Below, piece after piece: positions 21,263 to 33,627 of a DNA stretch of 64,000 nucleotides (within the stretch, counting starts at the first letter, position 1; each line of letters opens with the position of its first letter). The notes beneath the pieces are model-generated. The model was not told the origin of the DNA. It saw only the letters and a list, made by a program, of their open reading frames with translations, and searched no databases. The position numbers and the translations under genes are program-made. The DNA is from Eustoma russellianum (Eukaryota > Streptophyta > Magnoliopsida > Gentianales > Gentianaceae): NCBI GenBank assembly GCA_036186865.1, contig AP025055.1, positions 1,504,959 through 1,568,958 on the forward strand, given 5' to 3'.

Positions 21263-21634
21263 CATATTCCAAAGTCAGTGAATAGTGTCTTTGACTCCAT
21301 TGGAAATGAAAACTAAACATTTTCTTATAGTTATTGTGAAATGACTATGTATATAAAGACATAAATTTCTAGATCATAAATAATTAATCGGATATACATA
21401 CTTGATACTATTATTTAAAGATTGTTTTTTCTAGAAATTTTAAAAAAGGAATTTCTATCAATTACAAAAGTCATATTATTAGAAAAGAATAAATTTCGAA
21501 ACATCAACAACAACACTCAATCTTTTTAAATCTCAAAATATTATAGTAAAATAAATAGGGTATTAATTTAATACACGCTAACGAATTCTATTCTTTCTGA
21601 TTTTTCTATTTTGAAAAATATTCATACGGTAGCC

Positions 21635-21642
21635 TATAAATA
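21635..21642 (+). promoter_or_regulatory. TATA box of the RMD5-like gene
   Basis: TATAAATA in the context AGCCTATAAATAGG, at a suitable distance before a pyrimidine-rich leader. No other TATA-like element fits better. The transcription start is inferred to be near 21665-21675. Confidence 0.6.
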
Positions 21643-21770
21643 GGCGATTTTACGAAACACGTTTCCGTTGCATGTGGAGTTTCAGCAGCAGAGCTTCACA
21701 TCGGCCTCTGATTGTCTTCACTCTCTTCGTTGCCTGCAGCTTCCAGTTCGTCACGGTCCAACGAATTTCG

Positions 21771-23382
21771 GTATCAAGATTCCACGTTTCACTGCCATAG
21801 AGTAATTCATGAACTTCGAATTTTGATTCCTGTTATTGAATTTACTTTCAGAATGTAGTCACTCACCGTAAATCAGTTCTCAGAAGTAGAAGATTGAATT
21901 TTCTTGATTTATTTCTTTTTCTTATGCGTTTTCCGTCTTCCTTTTTGGTCTTTGAATCAATGTGATTAATGTAAAAGAAGACAGTAAAGTTGCAAGATAA
22001 CTTCGTTCTTTGTTTTTTTACTTATATGCTCATGAATTTCCATTCGGTTTCCCTCTGATTCTTGGATTTAAGTCGAGTGATCTTTATTTTTCCGCCGAGT
22101 TCTTGGATTTTTATTTGATTGATCAATAATTTTGGTGGAAATGATTGAAGTTAGGGCTTAAAATTCTTCAATAAGCCTGTGATCACGTTAGTATCAGGGA
22201 GTAATTTTGTTTCATACAACTTTTTTCTGCGTAAAATGTGTATGTATGAATATACAGTTTAAAAGGACAACGTTAATTGATGAATCCACTTGAAGTTGTA
22301 TGATTGAACCCGAAGAAAGATATCTTATATCCTGCAAGAAAAGGAGTAGGAGAAACCAATAAGAAAAGAATTGTACTATGCCTAGTCCATCATGAGTTTG
22401 TAAATTTAGATAAATGGGCATTTTCTTGCTGTCCATGTTTGAAGATAGTGAAACGGCACAGATTCAAGTTTGAAAGTTGAGAATTTTGTGTAGAATGCAT
22501 TAATCGCTCTTCATTCTTCATTCGCCCACTTGATCTTTTAGAGTTTGAACACACGTGTTACAGCCAGAAGAAAATATGTGTAAGAAATACTGTCCTTCCA
22601 TTTCTTTGTCCAGAACATGAATGCAAATAACAGAGTGGCTAAGACTATACGTAGTTTCAACATCTGTATGATATGATATGGCAATTCGCATGTACTAATT
22701 GTTATTTGCATTCGCTTCTTGAGAAAATGGCATTTCCAGTGTACCAGACTCCTGCATTTGCGCAGATTCTGGGGAGAGGCCGGATCGCGGAGCTTCGCGG
22801 TCTGATAGCCTTACTTTACGCTTTGTGTAAGAGGCTGTTTCCACAGCTCGAACCCTTGATTTCAAGGTCACAAAGCAGCAAACTTACCAGTTACTCCAAG
22901 GTCCGTCCTCCATTCGGTTATTCAGAATTCATTCTTAATGTTCTTCTAAAATGATGTTGATTAAATTATTAAGCACCAGAACATTATGGAAGCAATGTGG
23001 GGCTTTTGTTAATGGTCAGAACAGAGGCTGGGAAAAAAATACTTTGCACTTCAAGTTCAATGTTTCCAATGACATACACTAAAACCAAAACACATACATT
23101 TCGCTAACAGCCTACTTTCTTTTTGCTGATAACTATTGTTCTTGGCAATACATAGTGCCATAAGGTCATGTGCTCCCCTCAACCCTGTTACGAAATTAAT
23201 GTCATCATCGGACAGGTTAACCTCTCAAACACACTAACTAGATTAATTTGCAAAATGAAATGATAAGCATAGAAGAAGTAATAGTGCAGGTGCAATTTGC
23301 CATGATTTTGTTTACTGCATGTGTTTCCCCATTCCTTGTTTGATGTGCAGTTCTTATGATTTTTTTGTATTTGCTTCTGCAG
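21771..23382 (+). other. Inferred 5'-UTR intron of the RMD5-like gene
   Basis: A leader exon (about 21670-21770) ends at a GT donor (TTTCG|GTATCAAG). A good acceptor with a T-rich tract, TTGCTTCTGCAG, ends at 23382, 19 bp before the ATG. The intron holds an Au SINE at 22725-22925. The splice is inferred, not proven. Confidence 0.5.
22725..22925 (-). mobile_element. Au-type SINE in the 5'-UTR intron
   Basis: Minus-strand copy. Plus-strand blocks CAGACTCCTGCATTTGCGCA, GGCCGGATCGCGGAGCTTCG, AAGAGGCTGTTTCC, GCTCGAACCC (B box complement) and AAGGTCACAAAG occur in the order expected for a reversed Au SINE. Confidence 0.75.
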
Positions 23383-23401
23383 AACTTACACCAAGTGAGG
23401 A

Positions 23402-24616
23402 ATGGATTTAAGTAACTTAAGAGCTGCATTTGATTCAGTAGCTGAGATACAAAACCTATCATCTGGTGAATTACAAGAAGTGACTGACCTGTTTTGCCAT
23501 GAAATTGAAGGGGCAGTCGCGAGACTTCGATCAGAACAAGATCCTGTCCCTGCTATCACTCCTAACACAATTCTTGATGACCTTATGACTGAGCTCAATA
23601 CCATCTGTCCTCTCAGTCAATTTCAGCCAGGCAAATCTGAAGAGGAGATAGACAAACGTGAAGAGGAGCTAAACCCAAGTATCAGCAACTTCAAGAAGAT
23701 CCTTGAGGAAACACTAGATGCTGGTATATCAAACGCCTATAGAAAAGTTGATTTTAATAAAAGCGAAGTGGATAAGATCATAAGGAATCATTTCTACCAT
23801 GAAGGTCTGTTTGATATCGCAGACTGCTTTGAAACTGAGACTGGACAGACGGAGGATCTCTTCACCGAACTCCAGTTTCTAGAGATGCATCGAATTCTTG
23901 AAGCTCTAAAGTCAAGGGACTTGGAACCTGCTCTCAGTTGGGTATCTGAATACCCGAATTCTTGTTGGGTATACGTAAATGTGGGAGAACTCCAGGAATG
24001 TGGTTCAGCCCTTGAACTAAAACTCCACATGCTGCAGTTCTTGCAGATTTTACAGAAAAGGGGCCGAATACTTGCACTTAACTATCTCAAACAACATCTT
24101 ATTCCCTTTGCTGCGCTGCACATGGCTGAGATACAGAAGCTTTCAGGTTGCCTTTTGTGGGCAGACAGGCTAGAAACATCCCCTTATGCCGAGCTGATTG
24201 CTCCAAACCATTGGGATGACGCGGCTGAGGAGATAAAGCGCGAGTTTTGCAATTTAATCTTGGAACAGCCAACGAAAAGTCCTCTTAAAGTGACACTAGC
24301 TGCCGGTATTGAAGCATTGCCTGGCTTACTGAATATGGCAAATGAAATGTCTGCAAAAGAGTGGAATGAAATGCAAGAGTTGCCGGAGCCTTTGGAAATG
24401 CCAGCTGAATTTTATTTCCGTACGATATATTATTGTGCAATAACTGTCCATGACACTAAAGGGGATGCTGTGATGATGATGCCTTGTGGCCATATGGCAT
24501 GCAGGGAGTGCATCTGCAGATGGGGGCTCGGCAGTGGCGATCCAGACCACGCCTTTCAGTGTCCTTATTGCAATTTTGAGACGACAGAGGAGATGTGCAT
24601 TGAACTCCATATCTGA
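23402..24616 (+). CDS. RMD5-type RING protein of the GID/CTLH E3 ligase
   Basis: A 404-aa single-exon protein resembling the plant homologue of yeast Rmd5/Gid2 and human RMND5, a RING subunit of the GID/CTLH ubiquitin ligase. Domains in order are an acidic N-terminal helical region; a LisH-like segment at about 125-150 (IIRNHFYHEGLFDIADCF); CTLH at about 155-210 (LEALKSRDLEPALSWVSEY); and CRA to about 300. A degenerate RING runs from C345 to C390 (MPCGHMACRECICRW, then FQCPYC). The start chosen is the first ATG after the inferred acceptor and gives the family's usual N-terminus. Spacing in the RING, with an insertion between the CGH and CPYC parts, differs from my expectation for Arabidopsis RMD5. 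A partner role with a MAEA-type RING protein follows from family knowledge. Confidence 0.85.
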   Translation: MDLSNLRAAFDSVAEIQNLSSGELQEVTDLFCHEIEGAVARLRSEQDPVPAITPNTILDDLMTELNTICPLSQFQPGKSEEEIDKREEELNPSISNFKKILEETLDAGISNAYRKVDFNKSEVDKIIRNHFYHEGLFDIADCFETETGQTEDLFTELQFLEMHRILEALKSRDLEPALSWVSEYPNSCWVYVNVGELQECGSALELKLHMLQFLQILQKRGRILALNYLKQHLIPFAALHMAEIQKLSGCLLWADRLETSPYAELIAPNHWDDAAEEIKREFCNLILEQPTKSPLKVTLAAGIEALPGLLNMANEMSAKEWNEMQELPEPLEMPAEFYFRTIYYCAITVHDTKGDAVMMMPCGHMACRECICRWGLGSGDPDHAFQCPYCNFETTEEMCIELHI

Positions 24617-25612
24617 AATGTTCACCATATAGATTCTCTTTGTTATCCATCAAGTATCAGGTGGCCTTCTTGCACTATTGCTTTGACCAAGTGTATGTAG
24701 ATGTCCATTGATTGTGTTTGTAATGCTTTTTAAGGCATTTGTACCTAAAACCTATACATTTTTTTGAGACAGTTCCTATTAAATGGAGATCATACTATTT
24801 GCAGGAATATCATGATCTTACACTAGTTAAGATAAGAGAACTGTTAGAATCCCCCCCCCCCCATCCCCTCCCCTCCCTTTTTCTTTGTAGACATTACTTG
24901 AGCAAAAGACCAGAGCATTCACTGCCTCAGTCTCAAAGAGCATTGTGGATAATGCAAATCACGAGCTCAGCAGCCTCGTAGGTTGGGAAAGAATTACGCA
25001 GTGACCCACACAATGTGTCACCCCATAAATCAGGCTTTCAACGTAGCAGCAGTGGAACACCCACACCGTAAGTGTACCTGGATTCGAACTCTTGATTTCT
25101 TAGAGCAAACTCCAACCAGAATATCAACTTTTATAGACATTACTGTAGTTACAATAGAAAGCTCACACATTGAGCACGAATACTGGAAAATGTCTCTGGA
25201 AAATGTCTCGAAAGAGCTTGGCTAATTGGCTTACACTCGTATTAGATAGTATGGGTGCAAAAACATAAATGCATAGTATTTTTAATTTTGTGAAAACTTG
25301 GATTTGGGCTCCATTGTTATATGCCATATGCAAGTAAGAATTCGAAATGTACATGGAAGAATTGAGATTATTTAGATAAACAATGCAGCCTCCCACCGAA
25401 AGAACATTATAATTTCCCTATTTTTCTAATTGAGATATTCAAAACTGAGTACGATATTGCATTGCATGATGTCCTTAAACTACAATAACAAATTGAAACA
25501 GAGTCCAAAAGAAACATACAAAATCTTCAGAAAAAATAAATAAATTTATACCAAGGGTTCATCCTAAATAAACTAAAAAGGCAACATAAGATAAGAATGA
25601 ATAACACCAAAA
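24617..25612. other. Intergenic between convergent genes
   Basis: Holds the 3' UTR of the RMD5-like gene and a C12 homopolymer at 24851-24862. No other gene is recognised. The genes on either side point toward each other. Confidence 0.5.
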
Positions 25613-26137
25613 TTATCCAGGGCTATTTTGAGAAAAACCCATCAATTTCTTCAAACTAGGAAACGTACATGAAGAAGCAGAATCAGCATCATCAGCAGCA
25701 GACTCTCTTACTTCAACAAAGGCATATTCATCCACAAATTCTTTAACAGATCTTTCAGACAAGGGATGGAAATGGGAAACCCACTTGGAAACAAAACCTT
25801 TGATCAAAACCCACTTGTCATCTTCACTCATCCGCCTCCATTTCTTCAGAACTTCCTCATTTTTCAAACCCATGTGATTGCATAGCTCTTTGAACAAAAG
25901 CTCTCTGCTTTTGCTCAAGGCGTGTTCTCTTTGTAGCTTTTGGGCGTTTATTTTGTCGACTTCTTTGGTGAATTCCGCTGTCAGCTCTGGATCTGTGAAT
26001 ATTTTGGAGCATGAGATAGGGATTCGGAACTTGGGGATTGGATTCTTGAGGTGAGCTGTTGCTGGGAAGGGATTGATTTGGAATGGATTGATTATTTGGA
26101 GGGATTCTGGGACAAATGAATGAATTTTAAGGGCCAT
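25613..26137 (-). CDS. Plant-specific small protein, probably plastid-targeted
   Basis: 174 aa from the ATG at 26137. The frame stays open upstream to 26281, but the part upstream does not look conserved, and MALKIHSFVPESLQ begins a typical transit-peptide-like stretch rich in S, P and basic residues with few acids (about residues 1-48). After SCSKIFTDPELTAEF comes an acidic/basic helical domain (about 50-145): KINAQKLQREHALSKSRE, MGLKNEEVLKKWRRM and DDKWVLIKGFVSKW. The C-terminal tail is low-complexity acidic/serine. It resembles the uncharacterised plant family annotated as DUF7026, though I am not certain of that. No catalytic motif was seen and the function is unknown. Confidence 0.7.
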   Translation of the reverse strand: MALKIHSFVPESLQIINPFQINPFPATAHLKNPIPKFRIPISCSKIFTDPELTAEFTKEVDKINAQKLQREHALSKSRELLFKELCNHMGLKNEEVLKKWRRMSEDDKWVLIKGFVSKWVSHFHPLSERSVKEFVDEYAFVEVRESAADDADSASSCTFPSLKKLMGFSQNSPG

Positions 26138-26954
26138 ACTAGTATGATTTCTTGAATTTTCAACCTTCGGTTTTCGTTTTCCGTTTAGATACGGAACAAG
26201 CTGGTTGAGCAGAAGTCCAATACCCCTTCTCCGTGGGCCTTCGACGTAGCCCCCAAGCCATTCGTGAAGGATATAAATCAAGAATTCATCGGTCTTCTGA
26301 ATTGGTAAAGCTTTGTCAGAGATCTACTGTAATATGTCTAACACAAACCGAATCAGCAGCTATTACAGCCACGTTGCATGTGTCCTGATCGGAGACAAGA
26401 TTTTATGTCAGAAACTTATCTTTTTCTAGGCTTACCCTGCAATCTGATTGTATTTATTAGAAGGATAATTGTCACCGTTAACCTTGTTTACAAGAAAATT
26501 CTTGATACTAACAGAAGAAAAAAAGAATAATCTTGGTAGTAAACATAATGGTATACGTTTATTATGAAAAACGTGTACAATATTCAAGGATCCGAACTTA
26601 GTATATTAACAAAAATGATTGCATATATTAGTACTAAACAAGGTTTTTATCATTTTTTCCTGTGTATACGTGGTAAAATTGAAGTTGCTGTGTTTGGTAA
26701 AAGAAAGAAAGAAAAAAATCCATAGTTTCTTAGACATCTTAAAAAGGAATATTGAATTAAGAAGAAAGATAACAAAGTCCAATGCGTCACCAAAAGAGAA
26801 AAGAAGAAAAGAAAAAAAAAAAACAAAGTTCAACGAGAGAGTATCTGGCTTAGACGCTGAAAGGTTGTCTATGTAAAATGTCAGAAATTTGTCTTTAGCA
26901 AGTATATCATTAATTTCACTTGTCTCTTACTTTAATCTCACTTGTCTTTACCAC
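26138..26954. other. Intergenic; purine-rich tract
   Basis: Promoter side of the small plastid-type gene, then unassigned sequence. An A/G-rich stretch at about 26700-26825 is simple sequence. Confidence 0.4.
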
Positions 26955-27118
26955 GTAAAAGGACGTTTCCGATGCACTAGACTCCTGCGTCTGCGTAGGA
27001 TCCTGAGAGGGACCGGATCACTTTGTGTGATGTACGCATCTTTACCTACTCTTTGTGCAAGAGGCTGTTTGAACGACTCGAACCATGTGACTTCAAGATC
27101 ACAAAACAACAATAATTT
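26955..27118 (-). mobile_element. Au-type SINE, truncated
   Basis: Same block order as the copy at 22725 on the minus strand: GACTCCTGCGTCTGCGTAGG, GGACCGGATC, GTGCAAGAGGCTGTTTG, CTCGAACCATGTGACTTCAA. More diverged than the other copies. Confidence 0.7.
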
Positions 27119-27660
27119 GATAGAAATGTATGCTGGGAGGCTGGCATTTTAACCGATGACAAATTGGTTGAGCTGATTTTTCCAGACGTATTAGACATAT
27201 AAAACCCTTGCATTGAAAAACAAAGGTCTAATTATATTCACAAGACAAACCACTCAGAGTAAATAATGGAAGAACATGTTTACAGCAGGTGACTTCAGCC
27301 CTTAATCACATTCGCAGTGGCAACCAATTGCTTATATCCATCTCCATTTCAAAAATTTCCTATCCTAATCTAAACAAGAAATGAGTAGGAAGAAAAAATA
27401 ATTGTACTTCCCAAAATCCCAGTTGATGAAGTTCTCCAACTTCTGAGTATGGTGACATAAAATTCAGCCATATAAGGTATAGACTAAACCTGGAGTGCAA
27501 TCAAGAATCTGATACAACCTGATTGTCACAGACTTGGGTTCCAACTGCTGTTTATCATAATAGCATCATCTTGAGCAGTGTCTTGAGTTTTTCTAAAAAT
27601 CCACATACTGATTAGAATCCTTGACCAAGTTTCCTGATATCTGGATCAGCCGGATGACCA

Positions 27661-30600
27661 TCAGCTGCGCTCCAAGTTATGATAGATCAGGCGTGTTAAG
27701 ATATCGACCCATGTATCAGGCACACCAGGAAGACACCAATGCATGCAGTCCTGACCCCAGTCAGCCACAGCATCTTTGGCTCCTAACCAGATTGCTGGAT
27801 GAGCATCAGCGCGATACTCGCTCATATGTGTCAGATTGAGTATTCTGATATCAGAGCCTTTTAGTGCCTCCTCAATCATATGATTAAGTAGTCTGGCTTC
27901 TTTGTTAACACCATTGTTACTGGGATCAAACCATGAGTCAAGCTGTTCAGGTATTAGTCAAACATTTTCATATCCACATACCTACGTCAGCTATCTCACA
28001 ACTTCAATGTTTATTGTAAAAGAATAATCGGCTACTCAGCATGATATGATTTTACAGAGCAAATGACTTATAGATGATAATACAAGGCAAGAATGATAAA
28101 AGTGAAACATGAAAAATAATGTTACCCACCTGGAATTTTTCAAGAGGCTCATCAAACAAACAACTGCCATTTTGATTCCATTCACCCCCGTGGAAATGTC
28201 TTGGTGATTGCAACCGCCAGAACTTCAGTATCTTGTTTGGAGATATTTTCTGAATGCTTACGACGGTATGCTTAAGAACAACTTTAAGCCCATCCAGCAT
28301 CTCCAATGGAGGGTATATTGGTTTCCCTGCCTTGTAGAAAACAAGTGGAGTCTCTTTTGGAAATTTGTCATGAGTCCACCTGGAATATTTTGTTGTGGAA
28401 GGAAAGAATAAGTAACTCTAACAAGAGACTTTTATCACAACAAAATCCCAACTTCAACAATGTTTCATCTCTTGACTGTCCATATTTTACCAATACACCA
28501 CTCGTTATCATCATCAACAACAAGACCATATAAGAAAAAGGGAGAAAAATAACAAGTTCAATTGATAAAGGCTCCAAATTTGAAATTCAATCAACAATCT
28601 GTGAAAGTGGCATATGATGCTTCAACGGTGCTCTCTACCACCTGCCTCGCTTGCGGTCCAGTATTACTTCTTTAAAGACAGCTACTTATATCTGGAATAT
28701 ACATACGCATAAATAGAGGTTGCGACTTTACCAGAACAGTATGTTATGTATCAACAGAAACATCGAGGGTGGGATAAGGAGAAGGAGCCGAGGGTTGGGG
28801 ATAGGGAGGGCTGGATTGATCAAATTATTTCTCTTCTTGAGAGCAAGGGAAATAGGGGCTAAGAACCTGCAAGGGTGAGTTTTGGCTGACTGACACCATA
28901 GATCTAGGTGACGTTCGACATGAGTTGGGAGAGGGAGGTTGTATTTGCATCTAAGCCTGTGACTAGCTCTTGATCTTAGGTCCATAACGCAGCAGAAGTA
29001 ACTACTTTTCATTAATCCTAAAGCCGCGGTAGACTGTATTTCGCAACTTTATTTATTTAGACTATCGACCATCCATCAAGAACATAACAAAAAAAAAATA
29101 TGTACTAGATATCTGGTTGACTAGATAAACTGTTAGAACTTTCTTTCAAAATATTTATACTTATTTATTTCGAAGTAGGCTGGAGCTTCCTTATGTAATA
29201 GAACATATATATGCTCCCTTTTTAGGCACGACTCTTGATAGTTTTTGGAACATGCACAGATGAGATGCTCTACCCATTGCACCTAGCAAAAACATAACAA
29301 ATACACGAATGCAAATAAGTAATACCCAAGGCAATCTCAATTTCTTTCCTCACTACCATCTATGTTTACATGTTTTTTAAAATTTACAAAGCTCAATAAT
29401 TACGAGATACTAACAATTATAGAGTATATGCTGGCCCACGTGTTACAAAAGAGTTCCTTATACTCAAAAGAGGTCGGAGGGATCTTACCAGTGAGCTTTC
29501 AGGCTTGACTTCTCTAAAGGTTAAAGTAAGGAGATTGAAGAGTTCTCTCTCAGTGAGCTCTAAACCTTTTAGTTCCTTAAAACTCGAAAGGTTGGGGGCA
29601 GACGAGACCTCACTGCTACATAACAATCACTATCAAATTTATTACCCGCGTGCTGGCTTACAAACAGGGACGCTAGCAAGTCCAGAAAAATAATTTCATG
29701 AAGGCTCACCGACCTTAATGAAATTCAAAAACATGATCCCGCTTTTGGATCACTGATTTTTACAGTGTGTTCATAAGTTCCGTGCCAATGTAATGGGACT
29801 CATTAAGACCATAGCATTTAGCAGGATAAGCAAACAACATGCTCCTTACTTTTTTTTTCTTTCTTACTAAAAAGGTAGCTGCAATTTCTCTCTCTCCTTT
29901 TCAAGCTACAAAGATGTCCAGAATATGAAGCATGAAGTCAAACTGTCATGTAATCAAACAGAAACAAAGGAAGGTCAATCACCAGTGACCAGTATTGAAG
30001 ACCAGAACATCATAGAAATCAGCAATTCTTGCCCATTCATCTGCCGGAACATCCACGTCAACGCGATATATTTGTTTAGCGTCATCTAGACCAGATACCT
30101 CAGGAGGTTTTTCTTGCAGCCTTTTGAATCCAGGAAAAAAAGTTAAAGGAATGCCAAAAGTATACTGATATTACAGAGTTGCATGTATGACAGGTTATAT
30201 ACCATACTTAATGATCAACAGAAATATCATGCAACAAGTATAAGATCCAGTTTCCAAAACAGACCACTAGGAATACTGTAGCCAAAACGCAAATCTTAAG
30301 AACTATAGCGAATCAATGTTCTTTGGAGCAAGTACCTCATGGCACCCGAATTAGTGTCACTTCAGTAAAGCAATCAGCAGTAAGAACAAACAGGGGGGAA
30401 GTGCCAAAATCTATTTAGCTAAGCTATATCTTATATAAAAAAATCCTTGCTATCATAAGAAACTGATTCCATTTTCAAGAATAAATACACTGGAGAGATC
30501 AAGAGGACAGTAAAATCTTAACAGTAGCACCCATCGGTTATACTTTACAAGTGAACCATTGCTAAGAAAACTTTCTAGATGCTGTTGGCTGTTGCTTCTT

Positions 30601-31440
30601 TAAGCAAAAGTTATAAAAAAATTTCAAGAACTTTTTTTGCTAGGTAAAATGCAAGCTCTGAACAGAGCAGACCAAGAAAGCCATAGGGAAAGACAAGTAG
30701 CGGGCTCAGGTGCACATTTAGTGGTTCCATTCGTAAACAAACATGGTACCAACTATGGAAACATTATTTTAGAATCTATAAACAGTCAACGTGCCAAACA
30801 AGGCTTTCCCAGCAAAACTAACAAAAAATACAATCTTAGTGTACTTTATGCCTATGCAAATAATTCAAGTTTGAATTTTGAACACAAAAGAAAAAGGAGT
30901 TACAACTTACTGGTATTTGGAAAGCAGAACAGCTCGATGATAAGCAACAGTGACATTAAATTTGGGGAAATAAGCACCAGCCCAAGCTCCCTTTCTCTTC
31001 CACCTCTTAGCACCTTCATCAGCGATCCTCAATATACACAAAAAAGACACCAAAAAGTTCTGATTCAACGAATCCCCAACAAACCCAATATTCCTATTCC
31101 TCATCAAACCCAAGAACCCCTCCGGATCCACTTGGGGCAAATCACATTGTTCAGGTACCCATTTCCAAGAATTGATCCGACCCATATGAGGCCTCTTGCT
31201 CTTGTAACAGTTCCAGGCGTTTCTGTGAAAAGGGCAGGTCTCATCGTAAAGGGGCTTGCGGGTAGAATCAAAAACCCAGTTCCCCTTGACAAGATCGCAA
31301 GGGGGTGAGGTGATTTTGGATGGAGTATTTGGGTGGCTGCGATAATGGAGGAGATATGTGGAGTAGACGAAGAGGACAATGAAGACTGGGAGTATTAGAA
31401 AGGTGAATTTTGCTTGGAATAAGGGTCTTGTCATTGCCAT
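27661..31440 (-). CDS. TRICHOME BIREFRINGENCE-LIKE (TBL12/13-type) protein
   Basis: A Golgi type II membrane protein of the DUF231/TBL family, members of which O-acetylate cell-wall polysaccharides. Four exons, 31440-30911, 30120-29983, 28379-28130 and 27942-27661, join with GT-AG borders to 1200 nt (399 aa plus stop). Features are a short cytosolic N-terminus; one membrane segment at about 13-31; the TBL domain (CDLVKGNWVFD, PLYDETCPFHRNAWNC) from about 48; the GDS motif at 122-124 (VGDSLNQNF); FNTGHWWTHD near 220; and the C-terminal DxxH box D371-C-M-H374 (DCMHWCLPG). Both esterase motifs are intact. Overall sequence is closest, from memory, to Arabidopsis TBL12/TBL13; the exact acceptor polymer is unknown. 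Confidence 0.92.
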
Positions 31441-33165
31441 TGCAATTGATTCCGTTAGTCTAGAGGATCTCGGGGAGATTTCGGTGTGAAAGCTGACTTG
31501 CCGTTGTCATTGCCAGATGGAGTGAACAATTAATATGGGTGTTGATGTAAAGGGGTTTGGAGCATGTGATTGAACTTTGGTGTGGAAATTACAGTAGGGT
31601 GTTAGAGATTCTTGAATCTTGATTGAATTGAAGTGCAGAGACAGTGGCAATCTGCTAAGCGAAGGAAGAACAGTCTGATATGTAAAAAAAGGGGAAAAAA
31701 AGAAAGAAAGAAAAAACGGCTGCTTAAAGAGTTTGGACGGAGGGGCAAAATAGTATTTGCAATCAACTACTAACGAAGGAACCAAGTCTATCGCGTGCAA
31801 ATTTCCTAGTCTCGAGGGCTCCTAATATTCAACATAATACTCCTACAATGTACATAATACTCTCTTCTCCCTTGCTTCTTCTTCTTCTCCATTATTGTTC
31901 TTCATTCTTCCAGCTTAATTGTATTGTTTTAATTGTTATTTTGATGCAATCATACCTCTTTTGTTCATAAAAGTTGTGATTTTTCTGTCTTCTTATAAAG
32001 TTACATCAATAGGTGGTAAGATATTTGATTAATCGTTGTTGTGTTTAAGTATTGATTGAGGTTAAAGTATAACTCAATACTCAAGTACTTTGTAAGGTAA
32101 AATGTGGTTATTTGATAGTGAAAATATAAGGAAAAGTGTTTCCTGGGACTGGAGTTGGTCAGATTGACCAAACTAAGATAAATATTTGGTGTTTTTGTCT
32201 TATTTACTTTTCTTTTTTGACATTTTTAGTACTTAAATTTGTACCTCAGTTTGAACAAGCAAAATGTTTTTTAAATTTTTAATTTTTGGTGAACATAAAA
32301 TTTAGACTGTTAGCTTTTATTTGTACTAAGAATCATCGAATTTGAGTAAAAAAAAGTTAGACATTCAGTATTTGAAAAATTATTTTTTTTATTCTGCCGA
32401 AAAATCGACTAGTTTTCAAAAGACATGTATTTCTAATTTAATTCAATATAGTTTATGGTTAAAACCTTTTTGAAACAAACTATAGATCCTAAGGTTTAGC
32501 TTGACACAAGAATCAGTCTTTTCGATTGAGTACACAAAAAGTTAAAGCCTTTCAAAGTTTACTAACATTATGTCAAATTCTGTTCTGTCCGATTACTTGA
32601 AAGTTTANNNNNNNNNNTTTTTGCTCATCTTTGGACATACTGTATTTAACGCGTTAAAGTTCAATTCTAAAAAGTTTCATAGTTTTTAGAGTTGTATACT
32701 AAGAGTTGAAAATTTTTCAAAAATTGTTACTGATTATGAAAATTTCAGAATCAAATTAGAGATGTTTTCTAAAGAATCTAAAAATAGCGAAATTATTCTA
32801 ACCACTATTCAACTTTCCTCTAATGATGTTTACACATGTATTAAGGTCCAATAAGATTCTGGTTTATAAATTACGTTGATGGACATGTAAGTCTACTTTT
32901 AGGTTGTCTTGGTGTTAAATAGACAAACTTTTGACCTAAAATTCCGGGCTAATATAAATACACAAAACCTCCACATTATGATACATAAAGAGACGGTCTT
33001 TCGCATTATTGACTTTGTCCATACATGCCCATAAAAAAGGTCTTCAAGACCATAGTTTTTCAAAAACATCTTTTGCACGAACTTATTCTAATTTAACATC
33101 AACCTTTGGTTAAGTCTCACAAGACATATTTCACAGAGCCCTTATGGTGGAAGGCCATAAGAGTC
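31441..33165. other. Intergenic with assembly gap
   Basis: Includes the promoter side of the TBL gene with a purine tract at about 31684-31720. Ten Ns lie at 32608-32617. No gene recognised in the A/T-rich remainder. Confidence 0.5.
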
Positions 33166-33174
33166 ACTACTATG

Positions 33175-33357
33175 GAGATGAAATCTCCTCACCGTCTCCA
33201 CCCTCTCTCATTACTCATCGCCCGACACGTGGTAACAAGAAGAGATGGTGAGGCTAGATGCGGGTGACATTCATCTAGCCTCACCACCCTCATTGGTGCC
33301 ACGTGTCGGACGGTAAATAATGGGATGTAGGTGGAGACAGTGAGAAGACCCGGTTCC
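33175..33357. mobile_element. MULE-type MITE, 183 bp
   Basis: Flanked by 9-bp near-duplications ACTACTATG (33166-33174) and ACTACCATG (33358-33366). Contains GACACGTGG, GGTGAGGCTAGATG and the reverse forms CATCTAGCCTCACC and CCACGTGTC, the internal palindrome shared by this family. Confidence 0.75.
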
Positions 33358-33474
33358 ACTACCATGACCACATAGACGATATGTTATCAATAATTTTTTT
33401 TGGCTACATATACAACTTTATATCATTTTTACTCTTGTCACTCACTAGTACCACGTGAACTATGTGTTACCAAT

Positions 33475-33565
33475 CGGATGGGATCCCCTCACCACGCTCA
33501 CCACAACATGACACGTGGCATCAGGGGGAGCTGGTGAAAAAGTGGCGGTGAGGAGATCTAAACGC
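33475..33565. mobile_element. MULE-type MITE, 91 bp
   Basis: Exact 9-bp target duplication GTTACCAAT at 33466-33474 and 33566-33574. Ends GGATGGGATCCCCTCACC and GGTGAGGAGATC are inverted. It contains GACACGTGGCATCAG but has lost the central palindrome. Confidence 0.8.
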
Positions 33566-33627
33566 GTTACCAATGACTTTTTTAGCCACTTGTCAATTTT
33601 TTAGCCCTGTCAAGGTGTCATTTCAAA

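Noticed and set aside
26606..26876. Frames on both strands over a purine-rich tract
   Set aside because: Lys/Phe-rich low-complexity translations of an A/G-rich simple sequence.
28728..29012. 94-codon minus frame within a TBL intron
   Set aside because: Not conserved and lies between well-supported exons without matching splice sites.
30637..31308. 223-codon plus-strand frame
   Set aside because: It lies opposite exon 1 of the TBL gene, whose protein is clearly conserved; the plus frame has no family match.
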